DNA of 64,000 bases. Origin: Rudanella lutea DSM 19387. Lineage in GTDB: Bacteria > Bacteroidota > Bacteroidia > Cytophagales > Spirosomataceae. The stretch spans positions 1,323,612 to 1,387,611 of the forward strand of contig NZ_KB913013.1 in assembly GCF_000383955.1 (NCBI RefSeq), written 5' to 3'. The notes below the pieces were generated by a model. It made no database searches and was not told the DNA's origin. It saw only the letters and a program-made list of their open reading frames with translations. Positions 1-9,514 of the stretch are shown here, one piece after another. The number at the start of each line of letters is the position of its first letter. Positions within the stretch are counted from its first letter, which is position 1. A program made the position numbers and the translations under genes.

Positions 1-207
1 GTCGCCCTTGGCGTCGAGTACGGTCACCACGGTTCGAACCCGGTGGGTAGCTTCACCGGGCGATTTAACCGTGAATACCGTTTCGTGCCGTCGGATTACC
101 GCATGGGCGTCTGTGAGCAGCGGAGCCGGGATAACCGACGCCCGGTACTCGTCCTGAGCCACTCCCAGCGTCGGGAGCGTCAACAGCCATAGTAGCAGTT
201 TTTTCAT
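1..207 (-). CDS. DUF3857-type secreted protein, N-terminal fragment (runs off window)
   Basis: Only the first 69 codons are visible, read from ATG at 207 towards position 1. They begin MKKLLLWLLTLPTLGVAQ, a clear Sec signal peptide, followed by a segment (HAVIRRHETVFTVKS) that reads like the start of a DUF3857 domain, the beta-rich domain found before transglutaminase-like domains in Bacteroidota. The start lies two bases after the stop of the neighbouring transglutaminase-like gene, so both are almost certainly one transcript and probably paralogous. The assignment rests on a short stretch and on context; the full length and any catalytic domain cannot be seen. Confidence 0.6.
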   Translation of the reverse strand, partial: MKKLLLWLLTLPTLGVAQDEYRASVIPAPLLTDAHAVIRRHETVFTVKSPGEATHRVRTVVTVLDAKGD

Positions 208-209
208 AT

Positions 210-2240
210 CTATTTTTTAGCTACTTCGCCCCGCTTCAGCACCACGCGTTCGGCGTGTTTGGTCACGATCAACGCAAACAATTCCCGCAAAGCCCCGTAC
301 TCTTCGGCATTGTAGATCGGCTTACGCAGCGACACCCGGCTCACCACCTGTAGCTGATTACCCGTGTGCGAAACCTGATACGAAAACCGGCCGGCTTTAT
401 CAGGCAGGCTAATGACGGCGGCTTTGGGTAGTTCTTCAACCACAAATCCCTGTGGCAGCGTGTACGTTGCCATGAACGCTTCTTCAATGGGCGCGCCAAA
501 GTCGACCGGGTAGAGCCGTGTTTTTTCTTTGAACGGATTTTGTGTGCGCCCCTCGGTCAGCATGGGGTTCAGATAGATACGGTCACCAGCTTCGGTGTAC
601 GCATCAGCAATAACCAGCGTGTGATTGGTTTCAAACGCGGCAGCCGGGTTGCTAACGCCCGTAATTTCGGAGGCTGAGAGTTGCCAGTTGGGCCGCTTTT
701 TTTGAATCTGCTCTAGGTATTTTGCTTCACCTTCTGTCTGATAAACCGACCGGGCACTCCAGCCGCTATAACCGCCCCGCGAGTGTTTTAATGTCCCCTT
801 GACCTCGCCATCGTCGGCTATGGTAAACTGGCCTGATGTTAGCTCGGTGTCTCGCTCGGTGGGCAACAACGATACAAACCGGCTCTTTTGATCGGGGGCA
901 ACCAGCCGCCCTGTTTGGTTGAGACAGCGCGTGGGTAGCATACCCATCTTGATAAAGGGATCGGTGGCGTCGAGCAGAATCTCCTGCCCGTTGGTATTTA
1001 CATGGGCCACTACATAGTCAAACTGACGCAAGAGGGCATATTCCTCCATCATCCGCCCGTGCGAACGAGTACTCAGAATAACCGGGTTCACGTCGAAATC
1101 GAGCTCACGCAACAGGGAAATCAACAATAAGTTAATATCGCCCGCGTCGCCTTTTTTCGCTTCAAATATCTTCTTGGCGTTGTTGCACGAGTAGCTGTTA
1201 GTCCCGTCCCATTTTATCGACTTCCGTACATAATCGTACGCAGCCGACAACCGGGCGAGGGAGTCGGTGGGGTTTTGCGAACGAATCAACGTAGCAACAT
1301 CGCGTAGAAAAGGGGCTTTCTTGATTTGGTTCCCAAACCAATCTGCCGCCAGGAGGGTCTTGTCCGTGGTTTGCCAGCTAACGGTAAAATCCTTAATCAG
1401 CCCATTCGGAATCTGCACTTTAGCCAGCTCAAACTCAACTTTCGACGTATAATCCTCTGGCGTCGTAATGTACTCCTCACTTTTAAAGGCCGGCACATTG
1501 GCCATTGCAAAATGATACACAATTGCGCGAGTATCTGGGACGCCGGGCAGCAAGTTCATCGACACTGAGCTTTGTTTTTGCTCGGTCAGCCCCAAGTAGC
1601 CCCCCATTATGATTTTGTAATAAAAATAGTCGGGTATTGTAATGTTGAATTCGCTCCACCGAACCGGAATTTTTTCCTGAAACACCCAATTCCGGGGGTT
1701 ATACGCCACATTAAACGGTGTTTGTACCACGTACCGGTACTCAATGATAGAGCCTTCGCGCACGTTGGGCAGGGTGAATTTTTCGAGCACAATTTTATCA
1801 CTCACGCGCTCACTTGCGATGCCCGCACGGGTAAGCTTGTCGGTGGTTACTTCCTGCCCGTTGAGGTTGTACGTATAGCCATCTATACCCACCATCTGTT
1901 CACGTTCGGCCCCCTCACCTTTCAACATGGGTACCTCAACCGTGCCCCGGTCCAATGCCGATTTTTTCAAGATTCTGATACGTCGGTGCCGGGTAAGCTC
2001 CATTATAAAGGCGTTGTTCCGCAAATCGAACCGGACATTACCGTAATCATACAGAACCTCAGCCTCGGCAGTGGAGTCGAGCCCGGTAGCTGCGGGGGTA
2101 AAGTCGGCCGCTGTAGCCCGACCTAACTTAACCGTCGGTGCCTGAGTGGGTGTCGTTTGTGCCAGGGAGGTCTTGGTACCAAGAAAGCAGGTACTCAGCA
2201 GGGTCATTACCCATACCAGTTTATAAAGGTGGGCGTTCAT
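210..2240 (-). CDS. DUF3857 / transglutaminase-like secreted protein
   Basis: Encodes 676 residues. The start at 2240 (MNAHLYKLVW) is chosen because it puts a signal peptide ending SLAQ at the N terminus; an upstream in-frame start adds 43 unlikely residues. The first ~300 residues match the DUF3857 style (IEYRYVVQTPF), followed by a transglutaminase-like core around 330-460 and a beta-rich C-terminal part. In the core, the position where a catalytic Cys is expected reads KKGDAGDIN, so Ala or Gly replaces Cys; many Bacteroidota members of this family also lack it. It is therefore probably a non-enzymatic periplasmic or surface protein. It is followed within two bases by a second secreted gene, suggesting an operon. 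The cellular role is unknown. Confidence 0.8.
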   Translation of the reverse strand: MNAHLYKLVWVMTLLSTCFLGTKTSLAQTTPTQAPTVKLGRATAADFTPAATGLDSTAEAEVLYDYGNVRFDLRNNAFIMELTRHRRIRILKKSALDRGTVEVPMLKGEGAEREQMVGIDGYTYNLNGQEVTTDKLTRAGIASERVSDKIVLEKFTLPNVREGSIIEYRYVVQTPFNVAYNPRNWVFQEKIPVRWSEFNITIPDYFYYKIIMGGYLGLTEQKQSSVSMNLLPGVPDTRAIVYHFAMANVPAFKSEEYITTPEDYTSKVEFELAKVQIPNGLIKDFTVSWQTTDKTLLAADWFGNQIKKAPFLRDVATLIRSQNPTDSLARLSAAYDYVRKSIKWDGTNSYSCNNAKKIFEAKKGDAGDINLLLISLLRELDFDVNPVILSTRSHGRMMEEYALLRQFDYVVAHVNTNGQEILLDATDPFIKMGMLPTRCLNQTGRLVAPDQKSRFVSLLPTERDTELTSGQFTIADDGEVKGTLKHSRGGYSGWSARSVYQTEGEAKYLEQIQKKRPNWQLSASEITGVSNPAAAFETNHTLVIADAYTEAGDRIYLNPMLTEGRTQNPFKEKTRLYPVDFGAPIEEAFMATYTLPQGFVVEELPKAAVISLPDKAGRFSYQVSHTGNQLQVVSRVSLRKPIYNAEEYGALRELFALIVTKHAERVVLKRGEVAKK

Positions 2241-2439
2241 TTTGTGTTGATATAGTTTAGTTCGAAATATAAGGAAAGTATAATTTGAGGTACAAATGGA
2301 GCAAAAAATAAATTGAATTATGGACAACGTAATCCATAAACATGTATCAGCTTGTGCCAAAAGCTCCATGTCCTTACGGCATCAACCCCATACCCAGACC
2401 CTAATTCAGTCAATGCGGTAACCGTGGCCCGTTTGTGCG

Positions 2440-2447
2440 TACTTTTG
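2440..2447 (+). promoter_or_regulatory. -7 promoter element TACTTTTG
   Basis: TACTTTTG matches the Bacteroidota -7 consensus TAnnTTTG exactly and lies about 80 bases before the antiporter start. No well-spaced TTG box is seen upstream, so this is a candidate only. Confidence 0.4.
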
Positions 2448-2527
2448 TCGAATCCCACCACAAACCACCCCTTGCTGGTCATCGATACCTATTGGTTGTT
2501 CCCTGTTACCTGTTCGTTGTTCGCTGA

Positions 2528-3709
2528 ATGGATTCCTCGTATTTAATCATTGGGCTGAGCTTATCCGTACTGATTTCGTACGCTTTTGACCTGTTGAGTA
2601 GCCGCTTCAAGATGCCTTCGGTCATTTTGCTGCTGGCTCTGGGTATGCTCACCCGGCAGGTTACCGAGTACCTTGGCGTACAGATTCCGTATGTGGCCCC
2701 TACCCTCTCCACACTCGGCACATTGGGGCTCATCCTCATTGTGCTCGAAGGGGGTCTCGACATCGAAATCCAGTCGGCTCAGTTCGGATTACTCCGCCGA
2801 ACAGCCCTCACGGCTCTCAGTTCGCTTGTTTTTACCACCCTGCTGCTGGCAGGGATGCTGTTCCTTTTGCTCGAAGAAACGTTTTACCGGTGCCTCATCA
2901 ACGCCCTGCCGTTTGCGGTTATCAGCCGAACGGTAGCCGTGCCGGGCGCTCAGAATCTATCGGAGCAACAACGCGAATTTGCCCTCTACGAAGCCACTTT
3001 TTCCGACATCATGGGGGTTATGCTATTCAACTTCGTGTTGCTGGCCCAATCGTCGTCGGTGTTGGGGGCTACCCTCGTTTTTGCCCGCGATACGCTGCTG
3101 ATTTCGCTCGTTTCGATCCTTTGCTGCCTGGGTCTGCTGTACCTCATCAGCCGGATCAGCCACACGGTCAAATTTCTGCCCATCATATCGGTGCTACTGC
3201 TGGTGTACGCTATTGCGCAGATTTACCAGATGTCGTCGTTGCTGATTATCCTCGTTTTTGGGCTCTTCCTGAACAATACCGAGCTGTTTATCCGGGGGCG
3301 GCTCGATCAGATTTTCAAGAACGATCTATTTGAAAAAGAGCTCGATCAGCTCAAAAACCTCACAGCCGAAGGGGGCTTTGTAATCCGTACCTTTTTCTTT
3401 CTCCTGTTTGGCTACGCGGCTAACCTGAGCACCCTCATCGACCTCGACGCCATCATTGTCAGTATTCTGTTTGTGGGCACTATTCTGGGCGTCAGGTATG
3501 TATCGCTGCGGGTAGCGCTGGATGGGCCGCTGAAACCCCTACTCTGGGTAGCTCCGCGCGGTTTGGTAACGATTCTGCTGTACCTGAATATCCCCGAACC
3601 GCTCCGACTCACGGGCTTCCGGGAGGGCGTGCTGATGCTGACCGTAGTGTTGTCGGCACTGGTCATGATGGCCGGGCTGATTGGCCACAAACCGACCACA
3701 ACCGAGTAA
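2528..3709 (+). CDS. Cation:proton antiporter (CPA family)
   Basis: A 393-residue integral membrane protein made almost entirely of hydrophobic helices, about eleven to twelve by eye. Features of the Na+/H+ exchanger domain include an early SSRFKMPSVILLLALGML segment, LILIVLEGGLDIE near residue 75, and an acidic-polar stretch (YEATFSDIMGVMLF) in the middle that would lie in the ion path. The C terminus ends just after the last helix, so there is no cytoplasmic TrkA-type regulatory domain. It would exchange Na+ or K+ for H+ across the inner membrane. It is a single gene, upstream of and spaced 74 bases from glgE. The transported ion cannot be read from sequence. Confidence 0.85.
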   Translation: MDSSYLIIGLSLSVLISYAFDLLSSRFKMPSVILLLALGMLTRQVTEYLGVQIPYVAPTLSTLGTLGLILIVLEGGLDIEIQSAQFGLLRRTALTALSSLVFTTLLLAGMLFLLLEETFYRCLINALPFAVISRTVAVPGAQNLSEQQREFALYEATFSDIMGVMLFNFVLLAQSSSVLGATLVFARDTLLISLVSILCCLGLLYLISRISHTVKFLPIISVLLLVYAIAQIYQMSSLLIILVFGLFLNNTELFIRGRLDQIFKNDLFEKELDQLKNLTAEGGFVIRTFFFLLFGYAANLSTLIDLDAIIVSILFVGTILGVRYVSLRVALDGPLKPLLWVAPRGLVTILLYLNIPEPLRLTGFREGVLMLTVVLSALVMMAGLIGHKPTTTE

Positions 3710-3783
3710 TTGGGGGCGGTACAATAGACATTTTCGTATCATTGTGGTTCTAACGAAAGACCCGGCTCAAGCCCGTCGGGTTC

Positions 3784-5853
3784 ATGACAACGCAGAACCA
3801 ATCCATGAGTAAAACGACCACCCCAAAAAAGCCGAGCAAGTCTAAAGCCACCCAAACCCCCACCGTCGACCTTTCGCTGGCCGACGTGTACGGGCAGGTC
3901 CGTGTGGTGATTGAACGTGTTAGCCCCGAGCTCGATGGAGGCCGCTTCCCGATCAAAGCCATTCCCGGCGACACCATTCAGGTAGAAGCCGATATTTTTG
4001 CCGATGGGCACGATTACGTGTCGGCCCGACTGTTGTACCGCGCCCCGCACGAAAAGCACTGGCAGGAAACCCCCATGCACAAACTCGAAAACGACCGCTG
4101 GGCGGGCGCCTTTTCGGTAGAGCAGGTAGGCCGGTATCAGTACACGCTCGAAGCCTGGGTCGATCATATTGGCTCATGGCAGCATGAGCTGGACCTGAAA
4201 GTGCGCGACGGCCAACGGGTCACGAGCGAACTGCTGGCCGGGGCAACCCTGGCCGAGGGCATGGCGCACCGCGCAGGGAGTCAGGTTGGTAACGCCCACG
4301 ATCAGACCGAACTGTACCGGATTGCCGAGCTGTTTCGCAATCCCGATGCCTACGACGAAGCCGTGCAGGTGGCGCTGGGCGATGCCTTTCATCAGCTGGC
4401 CGAGCAGTACCCCGAGCGGCAGCACCCGGCCCGCTACAGCCGCGAGCTGGGCGTTGAGGTCGACCGGGCGCGGGCGGGTTTCAGCACCTGGTACTGCCTG
4501 TTTCCGCGTTCGGCCTCAATGACCGAGGGCAAGCATGGCACCTTCCGCGATGTGGAACGGCTCCTGCCCCGGATTGCGGGCATGGGTTTCGATGTGCTGT
4601 ACCTGCCCCCCATTCACCCAATTGGGACGGCCCACCGCAAGGGCAAAAACAACTCGGTAACCTGCCTGCCCGGCGAGCCGGGTGTGCCGTACGGTATTGG
4701 CTCTGCTGAGGGCGGGCACGACGCCATACACCCCGAACTGGGCACGGTTGAGGACTTTAAGCACCTGATTGCCATTGCCCGCAATTACGATATGGAAGTA
4801 GCTATGGACCTGGCCATTCAGTGCTCGCCCGACCACCCCTGGGCTACCGAGCATCCCGAATGGTTCAAAAAACGGCCCGATGGCTCGATTCAATACGCCG
4901 AAAACCCGCCCAAAAAGTATCAGGATATTTACCCGGTCTGGTTCGAAACCGAAGACTGGCGTAACCTCTGGGTCGAAATGAAGCGGGTGCTGTTGCTTTG
5001 GGCCTCGTGGGGGGTTCGGATTGTGCGGGTCGATAATCCGCACACCAAGCCGTTTGCGTTTTGGGAATGGGTAATTGCCGAGGTGAAGAAAGAGTTTCCC
5101 GATATGATTTTCCTGTCGGAGGCCTTTACGCGGCCCAAAGTGATGCAGCAGCTGGCCAAGCGAGGCTTTGCGCACTCGTACACGTACTACACCTGGCGCA
5201 ACTCCAAAACCGAGCTGATGGAATACATGACCGAGCTGACCGCTACCAATGGTCAACCCGATGCCATGCGCTACTATTTCCGGCCTAATTTCTGGCCGAC
5301 TACACACGACATTAACCCCTACATTCTGCAATCAGGACACGAGCCGCAGTTCCTGATCCGGTATTTTCTGGCCGCTACCCTTTCGAGCAATTACGGCATC
5401 TACGGGCCCTCGTTCGAGCTGATGGAACACGTACCCAATGCCGGCAAAGAGGAGTTCCTGAACTCAGAGAAATACGAAATAAAGCACTGGGACTGGGACC
5501 GTACCAATAAACTGACGTACCTGATTACGCTCACCAACCGGATTCGGCGCGAAAACCCGGCCTTGCAACAGACCAATAACCTGACGTTTTGCCGCATCGA
5601 CGACGACCACATCATGGCGTACCTCAAAACAGCCGGCGACAACCGACTGCTGACGATCGTCAATCTGGATGCCTACAACCGGCGGGCGGGCATGGTGCAG
5701 GTGCCGATCTGGCAGTTGGGTATCGACGGCAATACGACCTACGTGGTACACGACCTGCTCACCGGTGCGCGTTACAATTGGAAAGGCGAATGGAATTACG
5801 TTGAACTCGATCCGTACATGCTGCCCATGCACCTGTTCCGGATTGAATTGTAA
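3784..5853 (+). CDS. glgE: Alpha-1,4-glucan:maltose-1-phosphate maltosyltransferase
   Basis: A 689-residue GH13 enzyme of the GlgE family, which adds maltosyl units from alpha-maltose-1-phosphate to the end of an alpha-1,4-glucan. An N-terminal beta-sandwich domain (to about 200) is followed by a helical insertion and the catalytic barrel. The nucleophile is Asp417 in IVRVDNPHTKP and the acid/base is Glu446 in FLSEAFTRP; their 29-residue spacing equals that of the Streptomyces enzyme as I recall it. The stretch YAENPPKKYQDIYP is also typical. A second Met eight codons in is an alternative start. The maltokinase gene follows after 44 bases, giving the donor-making and donor-using steps together. 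Confidence 0.95.
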   Translation: MTTQNQSMSKTTTPKKPSKSKATQTPTVDLSLADVYGQVRVVIERVSPELDGGRFPIKAIPGDTIQVEADIFADGHDYVSARLLYRAPHEKHWQETPMHKLENDRWAGAFSVEQVGRYQYTLEAWVDHIGSWQHELDLKVRDGQRVTSELLAGATLAEGMAHRAGSQVGNAHDQTELYRIAELFRNPDAYDEAVQVALGDAFHQLAEQYPERQHPARYSRELGVEVDRARAGFSTWYCLFPRSASMTEGKHGTFRDVERLLPRIAGMGFDVLYLPPIHPIGTAHRKGKNNSVTCLPGEPGVPYGIGSAEGGHDAIHPELGTVEDFKHLIAIARNYDMEVAMDLAIQCSPDHPWATEHPEWFKKRPDGSIQYAENPPKKYQDIYPVWFETEDWRNLWVEMKRVLLLWASWGVRIVRVDNPHTKPFAFWEWVIAEVKKEFPDMIFLSEAFTRPKVMQQLAKRGFAHSYTYYTWRNSKTELMEYMTELTATNGQPDAMRYYFRPNFWPTTHDINPYILQSGHEPQFLIRYFLAATLSSNYGIYGPSFELMEHVPNAGKEEFLNSEKYEIKHWDWDRTNKLTYLITLTNRIRRENPALQQTNNLTFCRIDDDHIMAYLKTAGDNRLLTIVNLDAYNRRAGMVQVPIWQLGIDGNTTYVVHDLLTGARYNWKGEWNYVELDPYMLPMHLFRIEL

Positions 5854-5897
5854 ACATGACGAGTTAGCCGAGCCAATAGGTTAACTTTCCTTCTTTT

Positions 5898-7523
5898 ATG
5901 CTCCAAACCCAACTTTCCTGGTCTGCTCTTGCTGCTGACGTCCCTTTCTGGTCCGCGTTGGCCCGCGATGTACTGCCAGCCTACGTGAATACCTGCCGCT
6001 GGTTTGCCGGCAAAGCCCGCACCCAAACGGGCTTTGCCGTAACCTCGGTGCATACCTTCCCAACGGCCCACCAACCGGCTTATCTGCTCGTGGTAGAGGC
6101 TACCTACGCCGAGGGCGAATCAGAGCGGTACCTCTTACCGGTAACTTTGCTGACAACGAACGACCCGACCCAGGTACCCGACAAAGGCAAAATCAGCCCG
6201 TTGGTCTGCGCCGATCAGGAGGGCACGCTTATCGACGCTATTTACCACGCCGACTTCCGCACGGCACTCTTTGAAGCTATTCGGCAAAACACCGAACTAC
6301 TACAACCAGACGGTCGTCTGACGGCCGTGCGGGGCCGGGGCCTCTCCCCCGACGACACCCATCCCGCCAGCCGGGTACTGCCCGTCGACTCGAGCAACTC
6401 GGCGATGGTGTTCGGGGCTCCCATGCAGGAAACGTACTTCCTGAAACTCTACCGGAAACTGTTTGCCGAAACCAACCCTGAGGTCGAAATGGTGGCGTTT
6501 CTGACCGAAGAAGGTGGTTTTGAACATATTCCGGCTTTCTGCGGAACGCTCGTCTGGCATCCGTCGGCCGGTGCACCCATTACGCTGGGCATGATGCAGC
6601 GAATGGTGCAAAACGATAAGGATTCGTGGATGCAAACCGGCGATTACCTGAACGACTTTTTGTACGCCGTGCCCAACCGGCTGTTCACCATCAAAGAAGA
6701 CGTTTTTGACAAGGTTGAACTACTGGGCAAACGAACCGGGCAGATGCACTGCGCCCTGTACCAGCCCCGTACCACCAACCCAGCCTTTTCGCCGGAGCCC
6801 TTCACCGACGAGTACCGGCAGTTTTTGATTGGCCGGTTTGCTGACCTGCTCGACCGCCGGTACGCGCTACTCATCGACAACTACACCCGGCTCGACTTGC
6901 CGGCGCAGCGGCTGGCGTGGGTATTTATGGAGGCCAAAGAAATGATCGATGCCTTTGTGGAAGAGTTTCGGACGCGCCCGCTCGACTCCCTGCGCATCCG
7001 AATCCACGGTGATTATCACTTAGGGCAGGTACTGGCCACCCCCGACGACTTTGTGATGATTGACTTTGAGGGCGAACCCGAAAGCACCATCACCGACCGT
7101 AAAATAAAGCATTCGCCCCTCAAAGATGTGGCCGGTATGATTCGGTCGTACCACTACGCGGTATCGGCTAAGTTGTTCAATGCGGCCGAAACGCAGGGTA
7201 TCTCGCCCGAGCACCTGCAACGTGTGTCGGACCGCTGGTTTTACCTCATCCGCGACACGTACCTGGATGCCTACCTGAGCGAGTTTGGCAGCCCCCACCC
7301 GTTGTTCAAAAACAACAACGAGATCAACTTTTTGCTGCTGGTGTACCTGCTCGAAAAAGCAGTGTATGAACTGGGGTACGAAATCAGCTACCGACCCGAC
7401 TGGGTGAAGATTCCGCTCAAAGGCATTATCGATGTCGTGCGCGAAATCGAGAAGATTCGCATCAGCGATCAGGGCCACCGCGAAGAGGTACCCATGCTGC
7501 AAACCAAGTTGCTCAATGGGTAA
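5898..7523 (+). CDS. mak: Maltokinase
   Basis: 541 residues with an aminoglycoside-phosphotransferase fold. It phosphorylates maltose with ATP to maltose-1-phosphate, the GlgE substrate. The N terminus (residues 1-100) contains CRWFAGKART, a hallmark of the maltokinase cap domain. The catalytic loop HGDYHLGQ holds Asp372, and the metal-binding motif IDFEGEP follows about 20 residues later. In many bacteria this enzyme is fused to or encoded next to trehalose synthase TreS; here it stands alone and no treS is in the window. It is probably co-transcribed with glgE. The transcript ends at the strong hairpin at 7541-7578. Confidence 0.93.
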   Translation: MLQTQLSWSALAADVPFWSALARDVLPAYVNTCRWFAGKARTQTGFAVTSVHTFPTAHQPAYLLVVEATYAEGESERYLLPVTLLTTNDPTQVPDKGKISPLVCADQEGTLIDAIYHADFRTALFEAIRQNTELLQPDGRLTAVRGRGLSPDDTHPASRVLPVDSSNSAMVFGAPMQETYFLKLYRKLFAETNPEVEMVAFLTEEGGFEHIPAFCGTLVWHPSAGAPITLGMMQRMVQNDKDSWMQTGDYLNDFLYAVPNRLFTIKEDVFDKVELLGKRTGQMHCALYQPRTTNPAFSPEPFTDEYRQFLIGRFADLLDRRYALLIDNYTRLDLPAQRLAWVFMEAKEMIDAFVEEFRTRPLDSLRIRIHGDYHLGQVLATPDDFVMIDFEGEPESTITDRKIKHSPLKDVAGMIRSYHYAVSAKLFNAAETQGISPEHLQRVSDRWFYLIRDTYLDAYLSEFGSPHPLFKNNNEINFLLLVYLLEKAVYELGYEISYRPDWVKIPLKGIIDVVREIEKIRISDQGHREEVPMLQTKLLNG

Positions 7524-7540
7524 ACGCTACGGCTTAGTAC

Positions 7541-7578
7541 ACAAAAAGCCCCGGCTGACATCAGCCGGGGCTTTTTGT
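7541..7578. terminator. Bidirectional intrinsic terminator
   Basis: Perfect 18-base arms (7541-7558 and 7561-7578) of the form A-run, GC-rich stem, T-run. It lies between the convergent maltokinase and thioredoxin genes, and has A/T runs on both sides so can stop transcription from both strands. Confidence 0.9.
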
Positions 7579-7600
7579 ATAGTAGGGTTTTTAGTTTTTT

Positions 7601-7654
7601 GTTTATCGTTTCTGGTCGTAGAAGCCGGAACGTTGGCCGCCAGAAACGATAAAC
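7601..7654. repeat. Second inverted repeat behind the terminator
   Basis: Arms at 7601-7615 and 7640-7654 are perfect 15-mers (GTTTATCGTTTCTGG and its complement) around a 24-base loop. The flanks continue the pairing imperfectly into T-rich and A-rich runs. It may be a back-up terminator for trxA, or a copy of a dispersed intergenic hairpin. Confidence 0.75.
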
Positions 7655-7679
7655 TAAAAACCAAGAACTATAAACCCTT

Positions 7680-8009
7680 TTACAACGCAGCCTGTAGCTT
7701 TTGCTCCAGAACCGCCTTGGGAACAGCACCGATAACTTTATCGACCAGCTGACCGTTCTTGAAAACCATCAGGGTCGGGATGCTCCGAATACCGAACTGC
7801 ATCGGCACCTGAGCGTTCTGATCTACGTCCATTTTGGCCACAACAGCCTTGCCTTCAAACTCGTCGGCGAGTTGCTCAACCAGTGGCCCGATCATCTTAC
7901 AAGGCCCGCACCACTCAGCCCAGAAGTCTACCAATACGGGTTTATCAGAATTAATGAGTTCGTTGAAATTTGCGTCAGTTGCTTCAAAGGCGCGAGATCC
8001 TGCTGCCAT
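7680..8009 (-). CDS. trxA: Thioredoxin
   Basis: 109 residues, the standard thioredoxin length. The redox centre is Cys34-Gly-Pro-Cys37 in FWAEWCGPCKM, preceded by DKPVLVDFW; the cis-Pro region RSIPTLMVFKNGQ and the KLQAAL tail are also canonical. It reduces disulfides in cytoplasmic proteins using electrons from thioredoxin reductase, which is not in the window. No signal peptide is present. It is convergent with maltokinase and sits between carbohydrate genes without an evident functional link. Confidence 0.97.
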   Translation of the reverse strand: MAAGSRAFEATDANFNELINSDKPVLVDFWAEWCGPCKMIGPLVEQLADEFEGKAVVAKMDVDQNAQVPMQFGIRSIPTLMVFKNGQLVDKVIGAVPKAVLEQKLQAAL

Positions 8010-8213
8010 GACAATGATTGTTTATTGTTGTTCTTGACTAATTCAAGAGCATAAACCCGAACTACCCTATTAAGTTCCATTGGTTACCGAGAGCCGGTTT
8101 GCCATCCTTTCAGGGGCACAAACTACCCGACCCGGTCAGTCCTGAACTTGTCGGGCGCACAGACAATGCGCGCAACTTTATGTTATTTTGCGTACTCATT
8201 CAACCTGAAGTAC

Positions 8214-8894
8214 ATGCCAATCAGCGCATTCTTATTTGATTTAGACGGAGTTATTGTCGATACGGCCGTTTTTCATTATCAGGCCTGGCGCCGAATGGCC
8301 AACGAACTGGGGTTCGACATTTCGCATGAATTCAACGAAACCCTCAAAGGCGTGAGCCGCATGGACTCGCTCGATCTGATTCTGGCGCATGGCGGGGTGA
8401 CCCTCTCCGACGACCGGAAACTCGAACTCGCTACCCAGAAAAACGACTGGTACCTCGAACTGGTCAGCCGCATGACGCCTGATGAGATTCTGCCGGGTGT
8501 CGCGGGCTTTTTTCACCAGGTAAAACACGCCCAACCACCCTTGAAAACGGCCCTCGGCTCGGTTAGCAAAAACGCCCGGCTTATTCTGGAACGCATCCAC
8601 ATGATCGACGACTTCGACGCAATCATCGACGGCACCAAAATCACTCGCGGCAAACCCGACCCCGAGGTGTTTTTGAACGGGGCCGCCGAATTAGGCGCTA
8701 CACCAGCCGAATGCGTGGTGTTTGAAGACGCCGTGGCTGGGATTGAAGCGGCCAAACGTGCGGGTATGTTTGCCGTGGGTATTGGTTCACCCGACGTACT
8801 GACCGAGGCCGACCTGGTGGTACCCTCACTCGAACACCTCACCGTTGTCGAACTACTCGCGGCCGTCCAACGGGCGCAGGGGCTGGGATATTGA
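8214..8894 (+). CDS. pgmB: Beta-phosphoglucomutase
   Basis: 226 residues of the HAD superfamily. It interconverts beta-glucose-1-phosphate and glucose-6-phosphate. The start at 8214 puts motif I, FDLDGVIVD with Asp9 and Asp11, directly at the N terminus; an upstream in-frame start only adds residues with no domain. The cap-domain segment FNETLKGVSRMDSLD is typical of beta-PGM, as are LGSVSKNA (motif II), the Lys of TRGKPDPEVF, and VVFEDAVAGIEAA. It precedes the maltose phosphorylase gene, whose product is exactly its substrate, with only a DinB-like gene between. Confidence 0.95.
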   Translation: MPISAFLFDLDGVIVDTAVFHYQAWRRMANELGFDISHEFNETLKGVSRMDSLDLILAHGGVTLSDDRKLELATQKNDWYLELVSRMTPDEILPGVAGFFHQVKHAQPPLKTALGSVSKNARLILERIHMIDDFDAIIDGTKITRGKPDPEVFLNGAAELGATPAECVVFEDAVAGIEAAKRAGMFAVGIGSPDVLTEADLVVPSLEHLTVVELLAAVQRAQGLGY

Positions 8895-8925
8895 GTGATT
8901 GAGTGATTTATACCCCATCTGTGTC

Positions 8926-9492
8926 ATGCAAAAGCTCACCACTGCTACCGACCTGCAAGCCCGGCTAACCCACGTTCTCGACACCGTCGAGCGGGAGTTC
9001 AGGCCGCTGACCGATGCCCAACTGCGAACCAAACCCGCCAACGGGGGCTGGAGCATCATTGAATGCCTGCAACACCTGAACCTAGCCGAGCGGTTTTACA
9101 TCCGGCAGCTTCAGCACAAGGTAGATCAGTTGGGGCTGGTGCAACACATGCCAACCGATCAGACACTCGAATCGGATTGGATTGGCCGGTTGATGATCAA
9201 GGTTGTTGACCCTAAGAATACCCGAAAAGTACCGGCTCCGGGCGTCATTAAACCCCGCACTGCTGCCGACCTCGACGTAGGGCCGGTGCTGAATCAGTTT
9301 GTCGAATTGCAAACGTTACTGAACAGCCTGCTCGACAAAGCGACTTATTTAGACTGGAACCGCGAAAAAGTACCCACTCTGCTGGGCAACTGGCTCAAAA
9401 TGAGACTGGGCGACGCCATTCAGATGCTGGTACTCCATACCGAACGGCACATGGCGCAGGCCCTGCGGGTGAAAGAAGGTTTACCGTATTGA
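8926..9492 (+). CDS. DinB-like putative metal-binding protein
   Basis: 188 residues with the four-helix DinB/YfiT-type fold. GGWSIIECLQHLNLAE carries the first His, and VLHTERHMAQALRV near the C terminus holds the HxxxH-type pair. Families with this fold include bacillithiol or mycothiol transferases and many uncharacterised proteins, so the reaction is unknown. ATG at 8926 is used rather than an upstream TTG, because it starts just before the first helix. It lies 31 bases after pgmB and 22 before the GH65 gene and so appears to be in the same transcript. Confidence 0.8.
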   Translation: MQKLTTATDLQARLTHVLDTVEREFRPLTDAQLRTKPANGGWSIIECLQHLNLAERFYIRQLQHKVDQLGLVQHMPTDQTLESDWIGRLMIKVVDPKNTRKVPAPGVIKPRTAADLDVGPVLNQFVELQTLLNSLLDKATYLDWNREKVPTLLGNWLKMRLGDAIQMLVLHTERHMAQALRVKEGLPY

Positions 9493-9514
9493 GGCCTGTT
9501 TAGGCATTTACACT

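Noticed and set aside
31..60. GGTTCGAACCC resembling a tRNA T-loop
   Set aside because: It lies in a coding frame (RVRTVVTV) and no acceptor or anticodon stems can be drawn around it.
1572..2126. Long frame on the plus strand opposite the transglutaminase-like gene
   Set aside because: It lies fully inside a well-supported minus-strand gene and has a low-complexity, arginine- and cysteine-rich look with no domain.
2352..2546. 64-codon frame before the antiporter
   Set aside because: Overlaps the antiporter start and its promoter region; composition not protein-like.
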